Part shown: positions 1 to 6,607 of the stretch, one piece after another
Layout: each line of letters starts with the position of its first letter
Position numbering within the stretch: the stretch's first letter is position 1
NCBI GenBank assembly: GCA_016793415.1
Contig: JAEUMC010000452.1
Coordinates: forward strand, 1 to 10,120
From: Devosia sp.
GTDB taxonomy: Bacteria; Pseudomonadota; Alphaproteobacteria; Rhizobiales; Devosiaceae
Direction of reading: 5' to 3'
DNA: 10,120 nucleotides
The notes under the pieces: generated by a model
The model's input: only the letters and a program-made list of their open reading frames with translations
Told to the model about the DNA's origin: nothing
Databases searched by the model: none
Translations under genes and position numbers: made by a program

Positions 1-490
1 CGAGCGCCTGCGCCATGGTCTCGGCGTGCCGCTCCTTCTGGCTGAAGGCGCCGATATCGTGAAGAAACAGGATGTCGATGCTCTCGAGCCCCAGCCGCTG
101 CAGCGAGTTCTCGTAGCTGAGCATCACCCCGTCATAGCTGAAGTCGAACTTCGGCCGGAACGGCATGGCGCGCGGGTCGCCATAGCGCTCCATCGAGAAG
201 GCGCGATCAGGGATCAGCAGGCGGCCGACCTTGGTCGAGAGAACGTAGCTCTCCCGCGGTTTGTCGCGCAAAAAATCGCCGATCCGGCGCTCCGACAAGC
301 CGGCGCCGTAGAACGGAGCCGTGTCGAAGTAGCGGATGCCAGCGTCCCAGGCGGCCTGCAGCACCTCGCGGGCGCCGGCGTCGGTGGGTGCGCGCTTCAG
401 ATCGCCCAGCGGCGCACCACCAAAGCCGATGCGGCTGATATCGAGGCCGGTGGCGCCGACCGGGCGGGAGGGGATCAGCGCGCCGCCCAC
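1..490 (-). CDS. Aldo/keto reductase, probable aldose dehydrogenase type (partial, C-terminus outside window)
   Basis: The first 163 codons of an NAD(P)-dependent oxidoreductase of the aldo/keto reductase (TIM-barrel) superfamily; the gene runs off the left edge. The catalytic tetrad can be read: Asp56 and Tyr61 in YFDTAPFYG, Lys87 in LSTKVGR and His144 in LFLHD. The N-terminus has the G-T/S-G-L...IGFGGAPLG pattern seen in D-threo-aldose (L-fucose) 1-dehydrogenase and pyridoxal 4-dehydrogenase relatives, so a sugar or similar aldehyde/lactol substrate is likely, but the substrate is inferred. The chosen start is GTG at 490, preceded by a GGGGG stretch five bases upstream. No in-frame ATG lies near the conserved N-terminus, and this start makes the gene overlap the end of the ThuA-like gene by 16 bp. 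That overlap implies translational coupling and a shared operon. Family members are usually about 310-340 residues, so about half is visible. Confidence 0.88.
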   Translation of the reverse strand, partial: MGGALIPSRPVGATGLDISRIGFGGAPLGDLKRAPTDAGAREVLQAAWDAGIRYFDTAPFYGAGLSERRIGDFLRDKPRESYVLSTKVGRLLIPDRAFSMERYGDPRAMPFRPKFDFSYDGVMLSYENSLQRLGLESIDILFLHDIGAFSQKERHAETMAQAL

Positions 491-1119
491 AGCAGCCCCC
501 GGTGCAGGATGGTCATGATCTCGGGCTTGTCGAGCTCGGCCGGCTTGTGGCCGAGCGCGGTGTAGAAGACACGGCCGTGGCCATAAGCCGACTTGTAGAC
601 CACCGGCATCTCGGCGCCCTTTTTCCAGAAGGCGTGTTCGCCCGAGAAGGTGGTGGTCGCCAGCACCTCAACGGTGGGATCGACATGCATGTAGTACTGC
701 TCCGAGGTGTGCTCGAAGCTGGATATGCCGGCCATGATCGGATCATCGGTCGGCTTGGGGTCGACCCGGTAGCTGATGATGTCGCCGGGGTGCGTGGCGA
801 AGGTACAGCCACCGAGGAAGCGCATCCTGGCGTTGCCGGGAAAGCTGGTGGCCAGCGCATGGTGGAAGCCGGCGAGCCCGGTGCCGGCCTCGATAGCGGC
901 GCAGAAGCGGATGGAGTTCTCACGGTCGAGTTCACCGCCGGTGATCTGCGGCACGATCAGGTCGTAGGAGCCGACATCGTCGCCACCCAGTGCGGTGTAG
1001 TCGCCGGTGACATCGACCTTGAAACCCTCGCCTTCGAGGATTTCGCGCACGATATGCGCGCCCTTTTCGGGCTCGTGCAGCTCGAGCCCACCCCATACGA
1101 CCAATGCTGTCTTCATCAT
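475..1119 (-). CDS. ThuA-like domain protein (trehalose-utilization family)
   Basis: A soluble protein of about 214 residues that is essentially one ThuA-like domain (a class I glutamine amidotransferase-like fold found in the ThuA trehalose/maltitol/sucrose utilization protein). Numbered from the ATG at 1125, it begins with a hydrophobic strand (TALVVWGG), has a GFHHA motif with His88-His89 where this fold keeps a conserved Gly/His loop, an HPGD segment at 112-115, the HTSEQYYMHVDP region at 139-150 typical of the family, and a C-terminal GHGRVFYTALGH strand-loop. It has no signal peptide. Three in-frame ATGs lie at 1125, 1119 and 1116. A GAGGG Shine-Dalgarno directly abuts the 1125 ATG, which is too close, but sits six bases from 1119, so 1119 is preferred (1116 is also possible). 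The biochemical role of ThuA proteins is poorly defined; with the overlapping aldo/keto reductase, a role in oxidation of a sugar or keto-sugar is a reasonable inference. Confidence 0.87.
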   Translation of the reverse strand: MMKTALVVWGGLELHEPEKGAHIVREILEGEGFKVDVTGDYTALGGDDVGSYDLIVPQITGGELDRENSIRFCAAIEAGTGLAGFHHALATSFPGNARMRFLGGCTFATHPGDIISYRVDPKPTDDPIMAGISSFEHTSEQYYMHVDPTVEVLATTTFSGEHAFWKKGAEMPVVYKSAYGHGRVFYTALGHKPAELDKPEIMTILHRGLLWAAR

Positions 1120-1125
1120 CCTCAT

Positions 1126-1270
1126 CCCTCACCGCAACCGGCCGTGGACCTGAACAAAAGCAGCGGGTTAAGGCAAGCGGGAATTGGTATGGTAGCTCTG
1201 TGCTCCCCGTCGAACGGCGCATTGTGCGCACGGCGCTTCCTGCCGAGTATCCCCCGACCACAAGAGGGGG
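1126..1270. promoter_or_regulatory. Divergent intergenic region, ThuA-like gene / amidase
   Basis: This 145-bp gap separates divergent genes and so must hold both promoters, unless one gene is read from further away. I cannot point to a convincing pair of -35 and -10 boxes. On the plus strand, TTGTGC at 1223 followed after 17 bases by GAGTAT is the best, weak, candidate for the amidase. An 8-bp perfect palindrome GTGCGCAC lies at 1224-1231 and overlaps that candidate -35; it could be an operator half or chance in GC-rich DNA. Clear Shine-Dalgarno sequences sit at both ends: GAGGG at 1126-1130 read on the minus strand, and GAGGGGG at 1264-1270 on the plus strand. Confidence 0.35.
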
Positions 1271-1276
1271 ATGTGC

Positions 1277-2758
1277 ATGGCGACGAACGACTTTTCCTAC
1301 CTGAGCGCGACCGAGGTGGCGCGACGCATCCGCAAGCGCGAGGTATCGCCGGTCGAGGTGATGGACGCGACGATCGCGCGCATCGAGCAACGCAACCCGA
1401 GCCTCAACGCGCTGATCTATCTCGGCTTTGACGACGCTCGCCGCGAGGCAAAGGCGGCCGAGTCGGCGGTGATGAGTGGTGCGGAGCTGCCGCCGCTGCA
1501 TGGCGTGCCGGCAGCAATCAAGGACCTGTTCGACTTCAAGCCGGGGTGGCCGACGACGTTCGGCGGAGTGCGGGCGCTGAAGCACAACATCGCGCAGTTC
1601 CACTGCCCGTTCGCCGAGCGGATCGAAAAAGGCGGCGCGATCCTCGTGGGCAAGACCAATGCGCCGGTGATGGGCCTGCGCGGGGTGACCGACAACTACC
1701 TGTTCGGGGCGACCAACAACCCCTTCGATACGACGCGCAACCCGGGCGGCTCGTCGGGCGGCAGCGCGGCGATCGTCGCCGACGGGCTGGTGTCGATCGC
1801 CGAAGGCACCGATGCCGGCGGCTCGATCCGCATTCCAGCAGCCTGGTGCGGGGTTTACGGCTACAAGCCGGCCTTTGGACGCGTACCCGTAGTGATGCGG
1901 CCCAACGCCTTTGCCGGCGACCTGCCCTATGTGTTCGAGGGGCCGATCACCCGGACGGTGGAGGATGCGGCGCTGGCGATGAGCGTGCTCGGCGGCTATG
2001 ACCCGCGCGACCCGCTGAGCCTCGACGAGACGGTCGACTATCTCGGCGCCCTGAAGCAGTCGATCAAGGGCTTCCGGATCGGCTACAGCCCCAATCTCGA
2101 TGTGTTCCCGGTCGATCCGCGGGTGGCGGAGACAGTGCAGCGGGCCGTCGGGGCGTTCCGCGAAGCCGGGGCCGAGGTCGAGGAGATCAAGCTCGGCATC
2201 CGCTACTCGCAGCGCGAACTCAGCGACCTGTGGCTGCGGCTGATGATGCCGTTGAACCTGGGGACACTCGAAGCAGTGAAGGCCGGAGGCCTCGACCTCC
2301 TCGCCGACCATCATGACGACTTCCCGCCGGAATACCTGCACTGGGTCGAGGGCTACGGGCAGAAGATGACCGCCGCCGACCTCCGTCGCGACCAGGCGAT
2401 GCGCTCGGAAATCTACGACGCCTTCCAGGCGGCGTTCGCGACTTACGACCTGGTGATTACCCCGACGGTCGCCGCGCTGCCGGTAAAGAACGAAGCCGGC
2501 GGCAATACGCATGGGCCGCGCGAGGTCAACGGCGAAGCGGTCGACCAGGGGATCGGCTGGTGCCTCACCTACCCGCTCAACTTCACCGGACACCCGGCGG
2601 CGTCGATCCCGGCGGGGTTGGTGGATGGGCTGCCGGTGGGCATGCAGATCATCGGGCGGCGTTATGCCGATTCGGACGTGCTGGCGGCCAGTGCGGCGTT
2701 CGAGCGGCTACGGCCGTGGGCGGAGAGTTATCGGATCTGCGCCGAGCGGGTGATTTAG
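1277..2758 (+). CDS. Amidase-signature family amidase
   Basis: A cytoplasmic amide hydrolase of the amidase signature family, 493 residues from this start, the usual length for the family. The Ser-cisSer-Lys triad is visible (numbered from the in-frame ATG at 1271): Lys84 in AAIKDLFD, Ser161 in the glycine/serine loop NPGGSSGGSAA, and nucleophile Ser185 in GTDAGGSIRIPA. The 24-residue gap between the two serines equals that in characterised members such as FAAH. The C-terminal PAASIPAG and GLPVGMQIIG segments are also typical. Such proteins are often labelled GatA, but no gatB or gatC is nearby and a tRNA amidotransferase role is not supported; the substrate cannot be told. Start: the ATG at 1271 is fused to the GAGGGGG ribosome-binding site with no spacing, while the ATG at 1277 has six bases, so 1277 is preferred. 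The gene is single, divergent from the ThuA-like gene and convergent with phoB. Confidence 0.93.
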   Translation: MATNDFSYLSATEVARRIRKREVSPVEVMDATIARIEQRNPSLNALIYLGFDDARREAKAAESAVMSGAELPPLHGVPAAIKDLFDFKPGWPTTFGGVRALKHNIAQFHCPFAERIEKGGAILVGKTNAPVMGLRGVTDNYLFGATNNPFDTTRNPGGSSGGSAAIVADGLVSIAEGTDAGGSIRIPAAWCGVYGYKPAFGRVPVVMRPNAFAGDLPYVFEGPITRTVEDAALAMSVLGGYDPRDPLSLDETVDYLGALKQSIKGFRIGYSPNLDVFPVDPRVAETVQRAVGAFREAGAEVEEIKLGIRYSQRELSDLWLRLMMPLNLGTLEAVKAGGLDLLADHHDDFPPEYLHWVEGYGQKMTAADLRRDQAMRSEIYDAFQAAFATYDLVITPTVAALPVKNEAGGNTHGPREVNGEAVDQGIGWCLTYPLNFTGHPAASIPAGLVDGLPVGMQIIGRRYADSDVLAASAAFERLRPWAESYRICAERVI

Positions 2759-2780
2759 CGGGTTGGCAGATCAGCGCGGG

Positions 2781-2915
2781 GGGCACCCCCACCCTTGATC
2801 CCTCCCCACAAGGGGGAGGGAGACGCTTAGACCGAGACCCTGCAGCTATCGCCTGTGGGGAGGGCAGCAAAGCTTGTGAGCGAAGCGAACTAGCGTCGCT
2901 GGGTGGGGGTGGCCC
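2781..2915. repeat. Nested GC-rich inverted repeat between convergent genes
   Basis: The gap between the amidase and phoB stops holds a structured element. Its outer arms are an exact 11-bp inverted pair, CACCCCCACCC at 2784-2794 and GGGTGGGGGTG at 2901-2911, which extends to GGGC/GGCCC with one bulged base. Inside, TCCCTCCCC at 2799-2807 pairs with GGGGAGGGA at 2813-2821 (9 bp, 5-base loop). A third arm, TGTGGGGAGGG at 2854-2864, is the exact reverse complement of 2800-2810, so two inner foldings compete. From general knowledge, G/C-rich palindromes of this type recur between genes in many Rhizobiales genomes; I cannot show copies elsewhere from this window. Position and symmetry suggest a bidirectional terminator or a dispersed repeat. 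No long T-run follows any stem, so classical intrinsic termination is doubtful. Confidence 0.7.
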
Positions 2916-2928
2916 AGCGCTCGATAGC

Positions 2929-3630
2929 TCAGTTCACCGCCGCGAAGCGCTCGTCAAATGCGTAGCCGGCGCCGCGGACGGTGCGGATCGGGTCGGCGTC
3001 GCGGTGGCGGTTGATGGCCTTGCGCAAGCGCCCGACATGCACGTCGACGGTGCGTTCGTCGACATAGACATCGTTGCCCCAGACGCCATCGAGCAGTTGC
3101 TCGCGGGAATAGACCCGGCCGGGGTGGCGCATCAGGTATTCGAGCAGGCGATATTCGGTGGGCCCCAGATGCACTTCGCGGCCGCCGCGACGGACGCGGT
3201 GGCTGGTGCGGTCGAGCTCGAGATCGCCGGCCTTCAGCACCGCCGTCACCAACTGCGGGCTCGAGCGGCGGAGCAGCGCGTTGATGCGGGCCAGCAGCTC
3301 GGGGATCGAGAACGGCTTCACCACATAATCGTCGGCGCCGGTGGCAAGGCCGCGCACCCGCTCTTCTTCCTCGCCGCGCGCCGTGATCATGATGATCGGG
3401 GTGCGGGCGGTTTCCTCACGCGAGCGCCAGCGGCGGCAGAGCTCGATCCCGGAGAGGCCCGGGAGCATCCAGTCGAGCAGGATCAGGTCCGGCACGCCGT
3501 CGCGGATCCGCTCCACCGCCTCGTCGCCCGAGGCGGCGGTGGCGACCCGAAAACCTTCGGCTTCGAGGTTGTAGCGCAGCAGGACGGCCAGATCGGCTTC
3601 GTCTTCGACGATCAGGATGGTAGCGGACAT
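2929..3630 (-). CDS. phoB: Phosphate regulon response regulator PhoB
   Basis: OmpR/PhoB-type two-component response regulator, 233 residues, the normal PhoB length. The receiver domain (about 1-120) has the acidic pocket Glu9-Asp10, phosphoacceptor Asp53 in LILLDWMLPG, switch Thr83 and Lys105 in YVVKP. The winged-helix DNA-binding domain (about 130-228) has the LGPTEYRLLEYLM and RTVDVHVGRLRKAI segments of the family and ends in the wing motif RTVRGAGYAFD. Phosphorylated by PhoR in low phosphate, it would dimerise on Pho boxes such as the one upstream of pstS. The ATG start at 3630 has an AGGGG ribosome-binding site seven bases upstream. phoB is the last gene of the block and is separated from phoU by 110 bp carrying a strong hairpin, so it may be expressed partly on its own. 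I see no Pho box directly in front of it. Confidence 0.96.
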   Translation of the reverse strand: MSATILIVEDEADLAVLLRYNLEAEGFRVATAASGDEAVERIRDGVPDLILLDWMLPGLSGIELCRRWRSREETARTPIIMITARGEEEERVRGLATGADDYVVKPFSIPELLARINALLRRSSPQLVTAVLKAGDLELDRTSHRVRRGGREVHLGPTEYRLLEYLMRHPGRVYSREQLLDGVWGNDVYVDERTVDVHVGRLRKAINRHRDADPIRTVRGAGYAFDERFAAVN

Positions 3631-3642
3631 CAGATCACCCCT

Positions 3643-3688
3643 AGAGCGCTTTCGGGAAAGTTGTACGACCTTCCAGTTCGAAAGCTCT
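3643..3688. repeat. Imperfect palindromic repeat upstream of phoB
   Basis: AGAGC then GC then TTTCG at 3643-3654 is inverted at 3679-3688 (CGAAAGCTCT), a 10-bp pairing with a 2-base bulge. Inside it GGAAAG (3655-3660) faces CCTTCC (3669-3674) with one wobble, so nearly the whole segment folds into one stem. Flanking bases continue with AAATCAAAGGCTTGGA at 3691-3706. The combination of an AGAGCGCTTTC arm, a mirrored arm and an AATCAAAG tail resembles palindromic intergenic elements I associate with Rhizobiales genomes (RIME-like); this family assignment is from memory. It lies in the leader of phoB, ending 12 bp before the start codon, so it could affect phoB expression. Confidence 0.6.
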
Positions 3689-3709
3689 GGAAATCAAAGG
3701 CTTGGAACA

Positions 3710-3736
3710 CTGCGCCGCTCCGACGGAACGGCGCAG
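3710..3736 (-). terminator. Hairpin after phoU, candidate weak terminator
   Basis: CTGCGCCG (3710-3717) pairs exactly with CGGCGCAG (3729-3736), and TCC/GGA continue the stem beyond one mismatch, leaving a 3-base loop. The stem begins four bases after the phoU stop codon. In the transcribed (minus) direction it is followed by TGTTCC rather than a clear T-run, so it is more likely to attenuate or protect the transcript than to stop all transcription into phoB. Confidence 0.5.
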
Positions 3737-3740
3737 CAGG

Positions 3741-4436
3741 TTAGCGCGGCTGGCGCTGCTGTTCTTCGGCGCCAAGGTGGCGGCCAGTCTCGAGATAATA
3801 GGCGGCTGCGGCGATGTTGGTGGCGTGGTCGCCGACCCGCTCGAGGCTCTTGGTGCAGAACAGCAGGTGCGTGCACTGCGTGATGTTGCGCGGATCTTCC
3901 ATCATGTAGGTGAGCAGCTCGCGGAACAGCGAGTTGTACATGGCGTCGACCTCGTCATCGCGGCTGCAGACCTCAACGGCCGCGGCGGAGTCGCGGTTGA
4001 GGTAGGCGTCGATGGCGCTCTTCAGCTGCCGCGCCACCAGCTCCTTCATGTGCTTGACGCCATTGTAGAATTTCGGCGCGAGCCCGAGGGACTCGATCTG
4101 CATGGCGCGCTTGGCCAGCTGCTTGGCCATATCGCCGGTGCGCTCGAGGTCGTTGGCGACCTGGATCGAAGTCACCACCATGCGCAGGTCCGCCGCCATC
4201 GGCTGGCGACGGGCGATGATCGACACGGCGGCATCGTTGATGCGCTGCTGCATGTCGTCGATCTTCTTGTCGAACAGGCGCACATCCTGGGCCTGCTTGT
4301 GATCGAGCTTCAGCAGGGCGACCGCCGACTCGGTGATGGCCTGTTCGACCATGCCGCCCATTTCGGAAATGGCCTTGTTGAGGTTGGTGAGTTCGTCCTC
4401 GTAGGAGGAAACGATGTGCTCGTTGAGCGATGCCAT
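3741..4436 (-). CDS. phoU: Phosphate signalling regulator PhoU
   Basis: All-helical cytoplasmic protein of 231 residues, close to the usual PhoU length. PhoU consists of two similar three-helix bundles with metal-binding E(X)3D motifs; both are visible here, Glu98/Asp102 in DLERTGDMAKQLAK and Glu199/Asp203 in LERVGDHATNIAA. The first helix begins HIVSSYEDELTNLN, a typical PhoU N-terminus. PhoU links the Pst transporter to PhoR and is needed to shut the Pho response off when phosphate is plentiful. The ATG at 4436 has a GAGG ribosome-binding site nine bases upstream. It follows pstB by 20 bp, so the two are co-transcribed. The C-terminus ends in a polar, glutamine/arginine-rich tail of no known role. 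Confidence 0.96.
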   Translation of the reverse strand: MASLNEHIVSSYEDELTNLNKAISEMGGMVEQAITESAVALLKLDHKQAQDVRLFDKKIDDMQQRINDAAVSIIARRQPMAADLRMVVTSIQVANDLERTGDMAKQLAKRAMQIESLGLAPKFYNGVKHMKELVARQLKSAIDAYLNRDSAAAVEVCSRDDEVDAMYNSLFRELLTYMMEDPRNITQCTHLLFCTKSLERVGDHATNIAAAAYYLETGRHLGAEEQQRQPR

Positions 4437-4456
4437 AATATCGATCCTCTTGGACG

Positions 4457-5275
4457 TCAGCCGATACGGCCGGTGATGTAGTCCTGCGTCTGCTTGTTCT
4501 TGGGGTTGGTGAAGATGTCTTCGGTCTTGCCTTCCTCGATGAGCTTACCGAGGTGGAAGAACGCCGTCTTCTGGCTGACGCGGGCGGCCTGCTGCATGGA
4601 GTGGGTAACGATGACGATGGTGAAATTCTCACGCAGCTCGTCGATCAACTCCTCGATCACCGCGGTGGCGATCGGATCGAGCGCCGAGCAGGGCTCGTCC
4701 ATCAGCAGCACTTCGGGTTTGGTCGCGATGGCGCGGGCGATGCAGAGACGCTGCTGCTGACCGCCGGAGAGACCGGTGCCCGGCTCCTGCAGACGGTCCT
4801 TCACTTCGTTCCACAGACCGGCGCGGCGCAGCGACGAGTGCACGATCTCGTCGAGATCGGCTTTGTTGCGGGCGATGCCGTGAATCTTGGGGCCGTAGGC
4901 GACGTTCTCGTAAATCGACTTGGGGAACGGGTTGGGCTTCTGGAACACCATGCCGACGCGGGCCCGCAGCTCCACCACGTCGATGGCGGGATCGTAGATA
5001 TCGTCGTGGTCGAGGGTGATCTTGCCCACCACGCGGCAGCCGTCGATGGTGTCGTTCATGCGGTTGAGCGACCGCAGGAACGTCGACTTGCCGCAGCCCG
5101 ACGGGCCGATCAGCGAGGTGACGTTGAACTGCTCGATCTTCAGGTCGACATCGAACAGGGCCTGCTTTTCACCGTAGAACACGCCGACCTTTTCGCCCTG
5201 CATCTTGGGCGGGGCGTTGGGGCGCGAGACGGGAGCGGCAATGGTCGCGGCAGATTCGAGGGACATGTCGGTCAT
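4457..5275 (-). CDS. pstB: Phosphate ABC transporter ATP-binding protein PstB
   Basis: Cytoplasmic ATPase of the high-affinity phosphate importer PstSCAB, 272 residues. It shows Walker [10 protein letters not shown] (57-65), Q-loop Gln112 in VFQKPNPFP (a PstB hallmark), ABC signature LSGGQQQR (169-176), Walker B LLMDEP with catalytic Glu194, D-loop SALDP, and H-loop His225 in VTHSMQQ. The first 25 or so residues are a low-complexity Ala/Pro/Ser-rich extension before the conserved domain, common in alphaproteobacterial members. The ATG at 5275 lies 12 bp after the pstA stop; ATG at 5266 (codon 4) is an alternative, as neither has a strong Shine-Dalgarno and translation may be coupled to pstA. 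Confidence 0.97.
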   Translation of the reverse strand: MTDMSLESAATIAAPVSRPNAPPKMQGEKVGVFYGEKQALFDVDLKIEQFNVTSLIGPSGCGKSTFLRSLNRMNDTIDGCRVVGKITLDHDDIYDPAIDVVELRARVGMVFQKPNPFPKSIYENVAYGPKIHGIARNKADLDEIVHSSLRRAGLWNEVKDRLQEPGTGLSGGQQQRLCIARAIATKPEVLLMDEPCSALDPIATAVIEELIDELRENFTIVIVTHSMQQAARVSQKTAFFHLGKLIEEGKTEDIFTNPKNKQTQDYITGRIG

Positions 5276-5287
5276 CCAGGTCAGGGG

Positions 5288-6607
5288 TTACCAGCGGCGC
5301 TCGAAGCGGCGGCGGAGGAGAATAGCGGCGAGGTTCATCAGGGCGAGGAACAAGAGCAGCACCATGATGGCGCCCGAGGTGCGCTCGACGAAGGCGCGCT
5401 CGGCCTCGTTGGCCCACATATAGATCTGCACCGGCAGGGCAGTCGCCGGATCGAGCGGCGTGGTCGGGCGGTCGGCGACGAAGGCCACCATGCCGATCAG
5501 CAGCAGCGGCGCGGTTTCACCCAGCGCGCGGGCGAGGCCGATGATCGTGCCCGTCAGGATGCCGGGCATGGCGAGCGGCAGCACGTGATCGAACACCATC
5601 TGCATCCTGGAAGCGCCGATACCGAGCGCCGCCGAGCGGATCGAGGGCGGCACCGAGCGAAGCGCCGCGCGGGTGGCGATGATGATGGTGGGCAGTGTCA
5701 TCAGGGTGAGCACCAGCCCGCCGACGATCGGCGCCGAACGCGGCAGGCCGAAGAAGTTGATGAACACTGCCAGCCCGAGCAGGCCGAAGACGATCGACGG
5801 CACGGCGGCGAGGTTGTTGATGTTCACCTCGATGAAGTCGGTGAAGCGGTTCTTCTTGGCGAACTCCTCGAGATAGATCGAGGCGGCAACGCCGATCGGA
5901 AGCGCGCAGAGCAGCACGATCGCCATCATGTAAAGCGAGCCGACGAGCGCCACGCCCAGACCGGCGGTCTCGGGACGGCTGGAGGCGCCGAAAGTGATGA
6001 GGCCCCAGTTGAACGGCGTCGAGACGGCGCCCTGCTGCTTGAGCTGATCGAGCCAGGCGACCTGCCGGTCGGAGACCTTGCGCTTGCTCTCAGGGACGGT
6101 GAGGTCGATCTGGCCCTTGTTGGCGCTGTCGATGTCAGCGGCAGCCAGCAGCGTCACGTTACGCGTGGTGCCGATCACCGAGGGATCGTTGACGACGATC
6201 TCGCGCAAGGTCGAGCGCGAACCGTCCGAGACGAACTTGGCGATATCGCGCATCGCCGCCTTGTCGTCGGTGGCAACGCCGAGCGCCTTGGCGACGGCGT
6301 TGCGGGCGATCACCGGGTAGTTGGCGGAAACGAGGACGCGCGGATTGGTTGCGCGCTCATTGTCCTTGTCGATGATCTCGGCGCTGAACTCGACCGGCAC
6401 GGTGATCGAGGTCTGGACGAAGGCGGTGTAGCCCTTGCCGACGATCGAGACGAGCAGCACGGCGAGGAAGCCGAGACCGATGACAATGGCGGCGACGCCG
6501 TAGAGGCGGAACCGACGCTCGGCGGCGTGGCGGCGCTTCAGGCCGAAATCGCGGCGGGCCGGAGCCGTACTGGCCACGGCAGCGTGGGGCAAGGCTGCGT
6601 CGGTCAT
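5288..6607 (-). CDS. pstA: Phosphate ABC transporter permease PstA (long form)
   Basis: Inner-membrane permease subunit of the phosphate importer, 439 residues, much longer than the roughly 296 of E. coli PstA. A basic cytoplasmic N-terminus (to about 33) leads to the first membrane segment (about 34-56). A large predicted periplasmic domain follows (about 60-215), matching the extra domain known from alphaproteobacterial PstA (DUF3333 type, recalled from family knowledge). The permease core (about 218-435) has several membrane helices and the ABC-contact EAA loop near 324-350 (ALGIGASRM...LPLAMPGI, then ARALGE). The ATG overlaps the pstC stop in ATGA, implying translational coupling, and pstB follows after 12 bp. 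The transport role is firm; the role of the extra domain is unknown to me. Confidence 0.95.
   Translation of the reverse strand: MTDAALPHAAVASTAPARRDFGLKRRHAAERRFRLYGVAAIVIGLGFLAVLLVSIVGKGYTAFVQTSITVPVEFSAEIIDKDNERATNPRVLVSANYPVIARNAVAKALGVATDDKAAMRDIAKFVSDGSRSTLREIVVNDPSVIGTTRNVTLLAAADIDSANKGQIDLTVPESKRKVSDRQVAWLDQLKQQGAVSTPFNWGLITFGASSRPETAGLGVALVGSLYMMAIVLLCALPIGVAASIYLEEFAKKNRFTDFIEVNINNLAAVPSIVFGLLGLAVFINFFGLPRSAPIVGGLVLTLMTLPTIIIATRAALRSVPPSIRSAALGIGASRMQMVFDHVLPLAMPGILTGTIIGLARALGETAPLLLIGMVAFVADRPTTPLDPATALPVQIYMWANEAERAFVERTSGAIMVLLLFLALMNLAAILLRRRFERRW

Noticed and set aside
932..2593. A 553-codon minus-strand open frame opposite the amidase
   Set aside because: The amidase frame carries the full catalytic signature; the opposite frame has no recognisable motif and extends over the divergent promoter region and into the ThuA-like gene.
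1277..2758. Amidase as GatA of the tRNA-dependent amidotransferase
   Set aside because: No gatB or gatC is nearby and the amidase signature alone does not identify GatA; a general amidase label is safer.
2560..3744. A 394-codon plus-strand frame running through the amidase end, the repeat and phoB
   Set aside because: It reads through an intergenic repeat and antisense to phoB, with no homology that I recognise.
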